DNA from: CAYWKU01 sp964459325
GTDB taxonomy: Bacteria; RBG-13-61-14; CAYWKU01
Length of the DNA stretch: 64,000 nucleotides
NCBI GenBank assembly: GCA_964459325.1
Contig: CAYWKU010000008.1
Coordinates: forward strand, 62,001 to 126,000
Direction of reading: 5' to 3'
Positions 16,287-25,062 of this stretch are shown here, piece by piece. The first letter of the stretch is position 1. Each line of letters starts with the position of its first letter. A program made the position numbers and the translations under genes. The notes beneath the pieces were generated by a model. It was not told where the DNA came from and searched no databases. It worked only from the letters and a program-made list of their open reading frames with translations.

Positions 16287-18110
16287 ATGACACAACACCT
16301 TAAAAACGACTGGCGCCATGCCGTTCACCAGCAGCTTTTCGACCTGGTGCCCTGCAATATAGCGGTGATAGACCGCAACTACACCATCGTCGATAACAAC
16401 GACAACTTTGCGGAGGTTTTCGGCGAGGGCAAAGACAGGCCCTGTTACGAGGTATACAAGCGCCGCACAAGCCCGTGCGAGCACTGCATGGCCCAGAAAA
16501 GCTTCTCCGACGGCCAGGTGCACGTCAACGACGAAGTGGGCGTGGACAAAAACGGCCGCACGGCCTATTACGTCGTCCACATGGCGCCGGTTATCACCCC
16601 GGACGGTCACATACCTTATATTATCGAAATGAGCACCGACGTTACCGAAACCCGCCGCCTCCAGAGAGAGTACCAGATACTTTTCGAGCGGGTGCCGTGC
16701 TACGTGGCGGTGCTCAATCGCGACCTGAGGATTGTCCGGGCCAACGAAAGGCTGCGGGACACCTTCGGCGACACCACCGGCGAGCATTGCTACGAGGTGC
16801 TCAAAAAGCGCCCGGACAAGTGCGAAAACTGCCCCGCCGCGCAAACCTTCGAGGACGGCAAGATACATACCTCCGAGCACGTGGGCATTTCGCAGAGCGG
16901 GGAATACACAAACTACATAGTGACCACCAGCCCGCTCTCAAAGGGAGAAAAAAAGGTGAGCCACGTCATCGAAATGGCCCTGGACGTCACCCAGATGCGC
17001 CACCTGGAGTCGGAATTGGAGCGGGCCAACGAGTTCCGGGAAATAATGATTCAAAATTCTCTGGACGCAGTCATGGGCGTAGACAACGAGGGAAAAATGT
17101 TCCTCTTTAACCCGGCGGCGGAAAAACTCTCACACTACCACGCCGAACAGGTGCTCGGCAAAAAACCTCCGGAGGGACTCTTCCCCGAAGCCTTCCAGGC
17201 TGTGATAAGCGGCTCCAGCGACCGTTGCCTGTTGAGGGAAACGGAGCTCACCGCCCGCGACGGGGAGAAGGCGCCTGTGAGGTTCGCGGGTATCAGTCTT
17301 AAACACGACGGCAAAAATCTGGGCGCCGCGGCTTTCCTGCAGGACCTGCGGGAAATAAAACGTCTGCAAAACGAAAAGATAGACGCCGAGCGTCTTGCCG
17401 CGGTCGGGCAAACCGTGGCCGGACTGGCTCACGGGATAAAGAACATACTCACCGGACTCGAAGGCGGAATGTACGTATTCCGGGGCGGACTGGAAAAGGA
17501 CGACCGCAACAGAATCGACCAGGGCTGGCACATGCTGGAGCGCAATATCGAGCGCATATCCGGCCTGGTGCGGAACCTGCTGAGCTTTTCCAAGGGAGAC
17601 GAGCCGGAGGTCAGCATGGTCGAGCCGGTGAAGCTGGCAGAAGAGGTGGTGAACCTGTACAGCGACGCCGCGCAGGAAGCGGGCATAGCCCTCATGTTGG
17701 AAGCTCCGGACGAAGTGGCGCCCGCCCCGATAGACAAAGAAGGCATTCACTCGTGCCTTGCCAACCTCGTCTCCAACGCCATCGACGCCTGCCAGATGAG
17801 CGAGAAGGAAAGCTGCAAGGTGACGGTGCGCTGCGTGGAAGAACAGGGAGCGGTGGTCTTCGAAGTTGCGGACCAGGGCTGTGGAATGGATTATGACATC
17901 AAACAGAAGGTGTTTACTACCTTCTTTACTACAAAGGGGACCGGGGGAACGGGCCTGGGGCTTTTGTTAACCCGCAAAATCGTGCAGCAGCACGGTGGGA
18001 AGATAGACTTCTCGTCCATCCCCGACGAAGGAACGACTTTCCGCCTGCTTTTCCCCCGGGATAGGCTGCCCGGGGTCAACACTGAAACAGGCGAACGCGT
18101 GGAAGCCTGA
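16287..18110 (+). CDS. soluble sensor histidine kinase with three PAS domains
   Basis: A 607-residue cytoplasmic kinase without membrane segments. PAS1 (about 15-125) and PAS2 (130-240) share a four-Cys pattern: PCN/PCY at the start (Cys23, 138), then CY and CxxC (Cys53, 64, 67 and Cys168, 179, 182). PAS3 (250-358) lacks it. The dimerisation/phosphoacceptor region is atypical, LAHGIKNILTGLEGGMY with His382. The ATPase part has the N box LANLVSNAIDAC, G1 VADQGCGMD and G2 GTGGTGLGLLL. The paired cysteines suggest a redox or metal cofactor signal; this is inference. It directly follows the receiver gene. Confidence 0.92.
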   Translation: MTQHLKNDWRHAVHQQLFDLVPCNIAVIDRNYTIVDNNDNFAEVFGEGKDRPCYEVYKRRTSPCEHCMAQKSFSDGQVHVNDEVGVDKNGRTAYYVVHMAPVITPDGHIPYIIEMSTDVTETRRLQREYQILFERVPCYVAVLNRDLRIVRANERLRDTFGDTTGEHCYEVLKKRPDKCENCPAAQTFEDGKIHTSEHVGISQSGEYTNYIVTTSPLSKGEKKVSHVIEMALDVTQMRHLESELERANEFREIMIQNSLDAVMGVDNEGKMFLFNPAAEKLSHYHAEQVLGKKPPEGLFPEAFQAVISGSSDRCLLRETELTARDGEKAPVRFAGISLKHDGKNLGAAAFLQDLREIKRLQNEKIDAERLAAVGQTVAGLAHGIKNILTGLEGGMYVFRGGLEKDDRNRIDQGWHMLERNIERISGLVRNLLSFSKGDEPEVSMVEPVKLAEEVVNLYSDAAQEAGIALMLEAPDEVAPAPIDKEGIHSCLANLVSNAIDACQMSEKESCKVTVRCVEEQGAVVFEVADQGCGMDYDIKQKVFTTFFTTKGTGGTGLGLLLTRKIVQQHGGKIDFSSIPDEGTTFRLLFPRDRLPGVNTETGERVEA

Positions 18111-18314
18111 TTTCCTTCTCATGGGTAGCACACCCTGAGCGGAGGGCGGTTATTGAGTTTGAAAATGCTCGATGTGGCCTTTCATCTTCAGGATTACAAG
18201 CCGGTTCCCCTGAAACCCCCGGGGCCGGTCAGGGTGTGAGGATAGCAAGTTTGTCTGGAAATTTTCGGAATTAATGCGCATAAAACGTACCTACCTGAAA
18301 GGAGTGCAGGAAAT

Positions 18315-18836
18315 ATGACCAAGCCGGAAGAAAAGACCGTGATGGTGGTGGACGACGAGCCCGATGTTGTTTTCTACCTCAAATCGGTGCTTGAGGATGA
18401 AGGATTCAACGTCCTTACGGCCGGCAACGGCGAAGAAGCGCTGGAAAAGCTGAAGAAAAACAAGGTCGACTTCATCAGCCTCGACCTGGTGATGCCCCGG
18501 AAGAGCGGTATAAAGTTCCTCTACGAGATGCGTCATAACAAGGAATGGTCTCGCATCCCGGTGGTAATCGTTACCGGGCACGCCCGCGACGAAATGGGAA
18601 AATCCGATTTCGAGGAAATATTCAGCGGCAAGACAATCACCGGCCCCCAAGTTTACCTGGAAAAACCCGTCAAACCGAAGGATTACGTGGACATGGTCAA
18701 GCGACAGCTCGGAATCGAGGTTGATGAAGCCGGAGAAACGGGCGACCCTCGCAAATTAAAGAGCGACCTGAAACACCTGTTGGACGAAGCCGACTCCGAT
18801 ACGCTCAAAAAAATAAAGCAGATGCTCGGAAAGTAA
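18315..18836 (+). CDS. response regulator with short C-terminal extension
   Basis: A 173-residue protein. The receiver domain has VMVVDDEPDV, ISLDLVMPRKSG, VIVTGHARDE and VYLEKPVKP. About 45 residues follow (SDLKHLLDEADSDTLKKIKQ), predicted helical and not a known DNA-binding domain. An insertion (EEIFSGKTITGPQ) precedes the conserved Lys, a feature also seen in the receiver at 62376. AAAGGAG lies upstream. The 204-base gap before it holds only a small CCCC/GGGG palindrome and perhaps a promoter. It is paired with the following kinase. Confidence 0.88.
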   Translation: MTKPEEKTVMVVDDEPDVVFYLKSVLEDEGFNVLTAGNGEEALEKLKKNKVDFISLDLVMPRKSGIKFLYEMRHNKEWSRIPVVIVTGHARDEMGKSDFEEIFSGKTITGPQVYLEKPVKPKDYVDMVKRQLGIEVDEAGETGDPRKLKSDLKHLLDEADSDTLKKIKQMLGK

Positions 18837-18867
18837 CCTCGACCTCTCGAAAGGGGTGACCTTCGGC

Positions 18868-19971
18868 GTGGAAGATGCCGGAAAAGAGGGAGGAAACGGA
18901 AAACAACCGGAACGGATACTTGACCGGTTCGATTCGGATAATCTCGCAAACCTCCTATTCGAGGAAGCCCCTTGCTACTTGTCCATTCTCGACCCCGAGC
19001 TTCAGATAATAAAAGCCAACCGCCGCTGCCGGGAAGATTTTGCCACACCGTACACCCGCCATTGCTACCAGGCATACAAGGATAAGGACGGAATATGCCC
19101 CGACTGCCCGGCCCGAATAACCATCGAAGAGTCCCGCATTTTCGACAGCGAGGAAGTGCTGACCGACCGCTCGGGTAACCCGGTGAACGTATTCTGCCGG
19201 ACCGCGCCGATAAAGGACGAGGGGGGTAAAGTGGCCGGTGTTCTGCACATGTCCGTGCAGGCCGGCAAAGGCGAAACGCTGCAGCACGACGTCCTGGCTT
19301 TCGAAAGCCAGATAAGCGCTGTCAGCCACGGCATAAAGGGCCTGCTTACCTCGATGGACGGCGGCATGTACCTGTGGGACTCCGGGCTGGATAAATCCGA
19401 TGCGAAACGGATGGAAAAGGGCCTGAACATAGTAAGGCGCAACCTCCACCGACTCAAGCACTTCGCACACGACATAATATATTACATCCGTCGTCGGGAT
19501 TTTAAATATGAACAATTCGATGTCTCGGGAATAATGAAAAGGGTCGCCGGCTCGTTCGCCGAAGAAGCACGGCAATCGAATGCGACAATAAATGTAACCG
19601 AACCCGCCGAAAACCTGAAGGTAAACGCCGACTTCCGCGCAATTGAATCGGCGCTGTCGAACCTGGTGGCAAGCTCCATCGAAGACTGCCGCTCCGACAC
19701 GCGCGAGGTGGAGCACGCAGTCCGGCTCAGTGCGCAAACGGAAGGCGGATGGGTCGTATTCGAGGTTAGCGACAACGGCGTGGGCATGGATTCGGACACT
19801 CTGGAGAAAATATTCAGCCTATTTTTCAACCCCAAGGGCATCGAAAGCTCGGGTATCGGACTGTTCGTCGCCAACAAAATAGCCCGCGCCCACAAGGGCG
19901 GCATAGACATCCGGTCATCCCCCGGTGAAGGCACCACTTACAATATGCGCATTCCCCTTACCCGTAGTTGA
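18868..19971 (+). CDS. Cys-PAS histidine kinase with a degenerate N box
   Basis: A 367-residue soluble kinase. The GTG at 18868 is chosen as start because AAAGGGG lies 11 bases upstream; the GTG at 18856 overlaps that site. One PAS domain has the same four-Cys pattern as the larger kinase (Cys36; CYQAYKDKDGICPDC with Cys66, 77, 80). The phosphoacceptor region VSHGIKGLLTSMDGGMY (His154) is also of the same unusual type. In the ATPase domain the N box reads SNLVASSIEDC, so the Mg-coordinating Asn is Ser269, whereas G1 (VSDNGVGMD) and G2 (SSGIGLFV) are kept. Kinase activity may be weak or lost. Confidence 0.88.
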   Translation: MEDAGKEGGNGKQPERILDRFDSDNLANLLFEEAPCYLSILDPELQIIKANRRCREDFATPYTRHCYQAYKDKDGICPDCPARITIEESRIFDSEEVLTDRSGNPVNVFCRTAPIKDEGGKVAGVLHMSVQAGKGETLQHDVLAFESQISAVSHGIKGLLTSMDGGMYLWDSGLDKSDAKRMEKGLNIVRRNLHRLKHFAHDIIYYIRRRDFKYEQFDVSGIMKRVAGSFAEEARQSNATINVTEPAENLKVNADFRAIESALSNLVASSIEDCRSDTREVEHAVRLSAQTEGGWVVFEVSDNGVGMDSDTLEKIFSLFFNPKGIESSGIGLFVANKIARAHKGGIDIRSSPGEGTTYNMRIPLTRS

Positions 19972-19995
19972 CAAAGCCCAACATTATGCTATCAT
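19968..19995 (+). promoter_or_regulatory. sigma-70 promoter and operator-like repeats of the vapBC-type pair
   Basis: TTGACA (19968-19973) and TATCAT (19990-19995) are 16 bases apart, and the antitoxin ATG is at 20027. GCTATCAT occurs twice, 11 bases apart (from 19988 and 19999), overlapping the -10 region; such direct repeats often bind ribbon-helix-helix antitoxins. Confidence 0.55.
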
Positions 19996-20026
19996 TTCGC
20001 TATCATAGGTAACGGGGGAGGCATAC

Positions 20027-20266
20027 ATGGCACAGATACTTGTTCGCAACTTGGATAAGGAGCTTGTGGAACGGCTTAAAAAGCGTGCCAGGGAGGATGG
20101 ACGTTCCCTGCAGGCAGAGGTGAAGTTTATCCTGGAGCAGGTGGCGAAGGAGCCCCGGGTGGATATGGAAACGGCCCGGAAAATATCCGAAAACTTTCGT
20201 AGAAGGTTCAAGGGGCGCAAGTTTCCCGACTCCGGGGAACTCATTCGCGAGGACCGTCGGCGGTGA
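20027..20266 (+). CDS. FitA/VapB-like ribbon-helix-helix antitoxin
   Basis: A 79-residue protein. The N-terminal 45 residues (ILVRNLDKELVERLKKRA, then GRSLQAEVKFILEQ) match the RHH DNA-binding fold of FitA-type antitoxins. The basic C-terminal tail (NFRRRFKGRK) would wrap the toxin's active site. A strong GGGGGAGG site precedes the ATG. It overlaps the PIN-domain toxin gene by four bases. It neutralises the partner RNase and probably represses its own promoter through the repeats just upstream. Confidence 0.9.
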   Translation: MAQILVRNLDKELVERLKKRAREDGRSLQAEVKFILEQVAKEPRVDMETARKISENFRRRFKGRKFPDSGELIREDRRR

Positions 20267-20682
20267 GCTCATTTGTAGTGGACGCAAGTGTTGTGGCGAA
20301 ATGGTTTGTCGAGGAAGAACATGGCAATGCCGCGCTTTCGGTTTTAAAGGAAATGAACTCATTGCATGCGCCCGATTTTCTACTCCTGGAAATGGACAAC
20401 ATAATCTGGAAGTGGAGCAGACGCGGTGTGGTCTGCGATGAGGAAGGAAGCGAATTAAGGGATGCGTTTCGCCGGTACCCCATCCAATATCATCCATTCG
20501 TATCATTTCGTGATTCGGCTTTCGCAATAGCCAACCAGGTGAGACAAAGCGTATACGACAGCCTTTACGTTGCCCTTGCAGCCCTTCTGAACGCCAGAAT
20601 GGTGACCGCCGACCACAAGCTCTATGAAGGTGTCAGAAACAGCCGGTATAAAAAACATATTTTGTGGATAGGAGATATATGA
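20263..20682 (+). CDS. vapC: PIN-domain toxin (VapC family)
   Basis: A 139-residue PIN-domain endoribonuclease. Acidic residues expected for the metal site are visible: VVDASVVAKWF near the N terminus, LEMDNIIWK in the middle, YDSLYVALA and MVTADHKLYEG near the C terminus. It starts at GTG overlapping the antitoxin stop (GTGA). VapC toxins cleave tRNA or rRNA; the target here is unknown. All catalytic residues appear intact, so this is a functional-looking module, unlike the broken hepT and hicA. Confidence 0.9.
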   Translation: MSSFVVDASVVAKWFVEEEHGNAALSVLKEMNSLHAPDFLLLEMDNIIWKWSRRGVVCDEEGSELRDAFRRYPIQYHPFVSFRDSAFAIANQVRQSVYDSLYVALAALLNARMVTADHKLYEGVRNSRYKKHILWIGDI

Positions 20683-20795
20683 TAGAGTGCCCCGACCCGT
20701 AACGGGGCCGGACAACCTGCCCAAGCCCAAGTGTGGGAAGCCCCTATTCGGCAGGGTGTATTGAAAAGCTATACCCTGCCTTTACCCTTTTAGGG

Positions 20796-21758
20796 ATGAG
20801 CGACTTCAACTATTACCTTGATGTTACGCCGCAGAAGAAGAGCTTGAGACAACGGATTTCGCGATACCTTCCATTCATCCTTTTTATCGCAACCCTCTTC
20901 ACCACCTTTTTTGCAGGGGCGTTAATGCAATTCATTTCCCCGGCGCAGATTTTTTCCGACCCCACTTTTTTATGGGAAGGCGCGCCTTTTGCGATACCGT
21001 TGATGGTGATACTGCTGACCCACGAGATGGGCCACTATGTGACAAGCCGCCGGCATCATGTACACGCCACCCTGCCCCATTTTATCCCCTTCCCCAATTA
21101 CATCGGCACTTTCGGAGCGATAATCAAGATGAAATCCCCCATCCGCGACCGCCGCGCACTGCTCGATATCGGCGCCTCGGGGCCGCTGGCGGGTTTCGTG
21201 CTCAGTGTAATCGCGGCAGCGTGGGGACTGAGCCATGCCGAGGTTGTCCATATTTCGCAGATACCCGAGGGTCACTGGTGGTTTCCGCGCATAGCTTTCG
21301 GCCCTAACCTGACCTTCGCAATGCTCGGGCAGGTTTTCGGCCCTTCCGGCGGAGGAAGCGAACACCTCATAGTCAGTCCCCTCATGGACGCGGGCTGGCT
21401 GGGTATGTTCGTCACCTGCCTCAATCTCATGCCTGCGGGACAGCTCGACGGGGGTCACATAGCTTACGCGGTGCTGGGCGATAAATGGGCGCTGCGGCTG
21501 GCGAAGATAGTCGTCGGATTCTGCATAATTCTCGGCCTGCCGGGCTTTCTGCCGCTCGTTTTTCCGGAAATGGGAGTCATGCTTCCGGTTTGGCCGGGCT
21601 GGGTAGTGTGGGGTGTGCTGATAATGGTTATCGGCCTGGGTCATCCGCCGCCCTTGGATTCCGGCGTTCGCCTGGACAAACCACGCACGGCCATCGGGAT
21701 AATTTGCTTGCTTGTGTGGCTGGCGACTTTTACTCCGATACCGTTTTTGCCTTACTGA
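20796..21758 (+). CDS. site-2 protease family metallopeptidase (M50)
   Basis: A 320-residue polytopic membrane protease. LLTHEMGH (His76, Glu77, His80) is the zinc site, and NLMPAGQLDGGH supplies the third ligand in a later helix, as in S2P/EGY-type proteases. The interval contains ASGPLAGFVLS, also typical of the family. The ATG at 20796 is taken as start by comparison with the usual N terminus; a frame extending to 20733 is open but would cover the spacer after vapC. Such proteases cleave membrane-bound regulators; the substrate is unknown. Confidence 0.88.
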   Translation: MSDFNYYLDVTPQKKSLRQRISRYLPFILFIATLFTTFFAGALMQFISPAQIFSDPTFLWEGAPFAIPLMVILLTHEMGHYVTSRRHHVHATLPHFIPFPNYIGTFGAIIKMKSPIRDRRALLDIGASGPLAGFVLSVIAAAWGLSHAEVVHISQIPEGHWWFPRIAFGPNLTFAMLGQVFGPSGGGSEHLIVSPLMDAGWLGMFVTCLNLMPAGQLDGGHIAYAVLGDKWALRLAKIVVGFCIILGLPGFLPLVFPEMGVMLPVWPGWVVWGVLIMVIGLGHPPPLDSGVRLDKPRTAIGIICLLVWLATFTPIPFLPY

Positions 21759-21771
21759 TTGATTGCAGCTA

Positions 21772-22644
21772 TCAGGAACAACGAGCGATGAACTCCGCCG
21801 CGTCGGTATCATCCCTTATTCCCAGCCGGGTCAGGGCAAAATCGTAGCGCACCGGGTCTTCCGGGGCTAATCTTCGGAAGAAATCGGTTATTTCAAGGGC
21901 GGTCTTCATGTCCGCTTGGTTTCTACTCGTTATACCCAGGGCGCGGGAGATGGAGTACATATGCCTGTCCAGCGGCACAATCAGATTTCGCGGTGACACT
22001 TCACTCCACCCGCCGGGGTCTACATCATCTTCCCTCACCATCCATCTCAAGTAAAGCAGAAGCCGCTTGCAGGCGCTTCCCCGCGAAGGAATCGGCAGAA
22101 TGCCGCATCCGTCGCCCGATGCCGAGTTGATTTCGGCGACATATTTATCGAGCGCGCTCAAAACATCCCCGCGGTCGCCGTTCATGCACGCCGCGAAGCA
22201 GGCGCGGAGGCTTCCATGTTCAGTGACCGCGCTTTTAACTCCCGCCAGCAGCGAAGCGACGTCGTCTCCGGTGGTCCACCGGTGCTTGAAGCCGCGATAA
22301 ATCCGTTTCAGTTCAGCTTCCGAGGTGTTATCGAGGAAATCGCGCGGGGCGGGTCCCATTTCGGTGAGCACCTTGCTTACGCTTGCGAGTATCTGCTTCA
22401 CGTTCCCGTAAGCCAGGCCGGATGCGATAATGCCCGCTATCTCCCGGTCGGCGGGGTTTTCGTAGTCATATAAAAAAATCAAGGGGTCGGGGTAGACGAA
22501 CTCCCTCCTGTTGTACTTGCGATAGAGCTCCTCCAGAACCTCTCCGCTCAGCGATGCCCTGCCCCGGCCAAGGGGCTTAAGCCCCTTGTCTAGCCCCTTG
22601 TCTTTAAGCCCCCTGTCTGCCGATGATTCGTTTTTCTTTTGCAA
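21772..22644 (-). CDS. TIGR02757 family protein (DUF2400)
   Basis: A 290-residue soluble protein. Recognised from EELYRKYNRREFVYPDPLIF, IAGIIASGLAYGNVKQIL and the C-terminal RNLIVPLDRHMYSISRALG region. The family is widespread with unknown biochemical function. The start is odd. Translation from the TTG at 22644, seven bases after cydB, gives a Lys/Gly/Leu-rich leader (DRGLKDKGLDKGLKPLG) encoded by copies of the GGGGCTTAAG palindrome, so a mobile repeat seems to have entered the 5' end of the gene. No better start is visible further in. It follows cydAB and may share its transcript. Confidence 0.88.
   Translation of the reverse strand: MQKKNESSADRGLKDKGLDKGLKPLGRGRASLSGEVLEELYRKYNRREFVYPDPLIFLYDYENPADREIAGIIASGLAYGNVKQILASVSKVLTEMGPAPRDFLDNTSEAELKRIYRGFKHRWTTGDDVASLLAGVKSAVTEHGSLRACFAACMNGDRGDVLSALDKYVAEINSASGDGCGILPIPSRGSACKRLLLYLRWMVREDDVDPGGWSEVSPRNLIVPLDRHMYSISRALGITSRNQADMKTALEITDFFRRLAPEDPVRYDFALTRLGIRDDTDAAEFIARCS
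22569..22610. repeat. GGGGCTTAAGCCCC palindrome inside the TIGR02757 gene
   Basis: CAAGGGGCTTAAGCCCCTTG (22569-22588) is a perfect 20-base palindrome followed by two degenerate half copies (TAGCCCCTTGTC and TTTAAGCCCCCTGTC). The same palindrome recurs at 26059-26080 in intergenic DNA. Here it is translated as part of the gene's N terminus. Confidence 0.8.
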
Positions 22645-22650
22645 TCCCTT

Positions 22651-23673
22651 TCAGTAGCCTCCGTAGCTTGCTTCCTCGTGCGTTACTTTCCCCTTGAACA
22701 CCCTGTAAACGAGCGATTGATAGATTATGACCAGCGGGATAAACACCATCACCACCCCTAGCATTATCTTCAGCGTCTTGGGGCTGGAGGCGGAATTTGC
22801 TATGGTGGCGCTGAACGCCGGCTCCAGGCTTGACGGCAGCAGGTTCGGATACATGCCTATTACCCCGAAAAGCGCGGCGGTGAATATGGTCGCCGAAGAA
22901 AAGCTCCACGCCTTCCAGTAACTCTTCTTCGCGATGAAAACCGGCGTCAATATCAACGCCGCCACCGTAACCAGCGGGATGATAAACAACGCCGGGCTTG
23001 CGAGATAGTTGGCGTAAAGGTTAGTCCATACCGCGGTCGTAATCAGGAAAAGCACCGCGATTATGAGCAGCAAAACCCACATCTTACCCGCCAGCGAAGC
23101 CGCCCGCTCGTGTAGCTCGCTTTCGGATTTGTTCGCTATCCACAAGGCGCCGTGCACGACGAACAGGAAGACGAACAGAAGACCGCCGAGAATGCCGTAG
23201 GGGCTTAGCAAGCCAAGGAGGTTGCCGTGATACGCGCCGTTCGCCCCGACGGGCACGCCCTTGAAGATGTTGGCGAAAGCCACGCCCAAAAGAAACGCCG
23301 CCAGGGTGCTTGATAACACCGTTGTAACGTCCCACACCTTTCTCCAGCGCGGGGTATCCAGCTCCGTCCGGAAAGCCACCGACACGCCCCTGACTATCAG
23401 AGCTACGAGTATAAGCATCAGCGGCGAATAGAGGGCGCTGAACATGGTCGCGTAAGCTCCCGGGAAGGCGGCAAAGCTCACCGCGCCGGCGGTTATCAGC
23501 CATACTTCGTTACCGTCCCATACGGGGCCTATGGAGTGATAAATTACGCGCCGGTCGGCTTCGGTTTTGCCCAGCACCGGCACCAGCGTGCCCGCGCCCA
23601 GGTCGAAACCGTCCAGCATGAAATAAACCGCCCACAAGGTTCCCCATATTACAAACCAGGTTACTTCAAGCAT
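22651..23673 (-). CDS. cydB: cytochrome bd quinol oxidase subunit II
   Basis: A 340-residue membrane protein with eight or nine helices. It is recognised from WFVIWGTLWAVYFMLDGFDLGAG near the N terminus and GPVWDGNEVWLITAGAVSFAAFP, hallmarks of CydB. Together with CydA it reduces oxygen to water with quinol electrons at very low oxygen tension. It overlaps the end of cydA by eight bases, so the two are translationally coupled. In an organism with so many anaerobic redox enzymes this oxidase most likely removes oxygen as well as conserving energy. Confidence 0.97.
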   Translation of the reverse strand: MLEVTWFVIWGTLWAVYFMLDGFDLGAGTLVPVLGKTEADRRVIYHSIGPVWDGNEVWLITAGAVSFAAFPGAYATMFSALYSPLMLILVALIVRGVSVAFRTELDTPRWRKVWDVTTVLSSTLAAFLLGVAFANIFKGVPVGANGAYHGNLLGLLSPYGILGGLLFVFLFVVHGALWIANKSESELHERAASLAGKMWVLLLIIAVLFLITTAVWTNLYANYLASPALFIIPLVTVAALILTPVFIAKKSYWKAWSFSSATIFTAALFGVIGMYPNLLPSSLEPAFSATIANSASSPKTLKIMLGVVMVFIPLVIIYQSLVYRVFKGKVTHEEASYGGY

Positions 23674-25009
23674 TTTCGCTCACCCCCACCTTCCGGCCTT
23701 CTCCGGTTTCTTCTATGCCCTTTTTGGCAAAGTAATAAATGAGATAAAAGTCCACCAGCGCCAGCAAACCGTACAGCAACAACAGGGCCGCCAGACTGAC
23801 GGCTACCTGGGACAGGTTTATGTTTGAAACCCCCTCGGAGGTTTTCATCACCCCGTACACAATCCAGGGCTGCCTGCCCACTTCGGTAACTATCCATCCA
23901 AGCTCCGCCGCCAGGTAAGGCAACGGTATAGCCGCGAGAAAGCCCCACAACATCCACCCGGGCGCGGATTCTATCCGGTTACGGGCGATAAATCCTACCC
24001 CTGTTATCAGGACGAACAGGAAACCCAGCCCCACCATGGCCCTGAAGGATAGAAACGTTGCCGCTACAGGCGGCCTTTCGTCTTCCGGAATGTCCCGCAG
24101 CCCCTTGACTTCGGCGTTAGGGTCAAAGTGGGCGAGCAGGCTCAACCCCGCAGGAATTCCAATAAACCGGAAGTAATTCCTTTCGTTTTCCTCGTCAGGA
24201 AACGCGAGCAGATACATCGGCGCGCCCTTTTGAGTTTCCCAATGCGACTCCATGGCCGCCAGCTTGGCGGGCTGTTCGGAAGCCACCTCCTCGCCACTGA
24301 GGTGCCCGGTAAACACTGCGAAAAGGGCGAATATCAGCGAAAAAGTCACGCCGATTTTAAACGACTTCTTGAAAATATCGACGTTGCGCTCCCTGAGGAT
24401 GTGGTAAGCGCTCACGCCGGTCACGAAAAACCCGCCTACAAGCAACGACGCTGCCAGGACGTGAATGAACGTGATGATTGCAAACTTCTGAGTTACCACC
24501 GCCGTGAAGCTTTCCAGCTCCGCCCGGCCATCCCTTATGACGTAACCCACCGGGTGTTGCATGAATGCGTTTGCAGCAAGTATCCAGTAGGCGGAGCCTA
24601 TCGAGGCGAGCACTATCAGCCACATCACCGCTGCGTGGGCTTTCGGCGATATTTTCTTCCAACCGAATATCCAGAGTCCCAGAAGCACCGATTCGAGGAA
24701 AAATGTCGCCGTAGATTCTATGGCCAGCAGCGAGCCGAACACGTCGCCTACGAAGGCCGAGTATCCGGCCCAGTTGGTACCGAACTGAAATTCAAGCGTA
24801 AGGCCGGTAACCACGCCGAGGACGAAGTTGATTACGAATATCTTTCCCCAGAATTTGGCGTGCTTTAAGTAGTCCTCGTTCCCGGAGCGTGCGTAAATCG
24901 TCTCCATTATCGCCACCAGCACCCCGAGACCTATGGTGAGAGGCACGAAGATGAAATGGAACAAAGTGGCTACGGCAAATTGAAGCCGCGACAACAACAG
25001 TACATCCAT
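23666..25009 (-). CDS. cydA: cytochrome bd quinol oxidase subunit I
   Basis: A 447-residue membrane subunit that binds haems b558, b595 and d. Seen: LSRLQFAVATLFHFIFVPLTIGL with the haem-ligand His, EFQFGTNWAGYSAFVGDVFG, ESTATFFLESVLLGLWIFG, and the Q-loop region ending in EVGRQPWIVYG. Length puts it in the short Q-loop group (Cio-like or Gram-positive-like) rather than the longer E. coli form. AGGGGGTAGGCGG precedes the ATG. Three tandem palindromes lie upstream and no other cyd genes are present in the window. Confidence 0.97.
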   Translation of the reverse strand: MDVLLLSRLQFAVATLFHFIFVPLTIGLGVLVAIMETIYARSGNEDYLKHAKFWGKIFVINFVLGVVTGLTLEFQFGTNWAGYSAFVGDVFGSLLAIESTATFFLESVLLGLWIFGWKKISPKAHAAVMWLIVLASIGSAYWILAANAFMQHPVGYVIRDGRAELESFTAVVTQKFAIITFIHVLAASLLVGGFFVTGVSAYHILRERNVDIFKKSFKIGVTFSLIFALFAVFTGHLSGEEVASEQPAKLAAMESHWETQKGAPMYLLAFPDEENERNYFRFIGIPAGLSLLAHFDPNAEVKGLRDIPEDERPPVAATFLSFRAMVGLGFLFVLITGVGFIARNRIESAPGWMLWGFLAAIPLPYLAAELGWIVTEVGRQPWIVYGVMKTSEGVSNINLSQVAVSLAALLLLYGLLALVDFYLIYYFAKKGIEETGEGRKVGVSENA

Positions 25010-25062
25010 ACCGCCTACCCCCTCTTTCTGTTTATTACCCCATTGAACATCGCTTCAATAAA

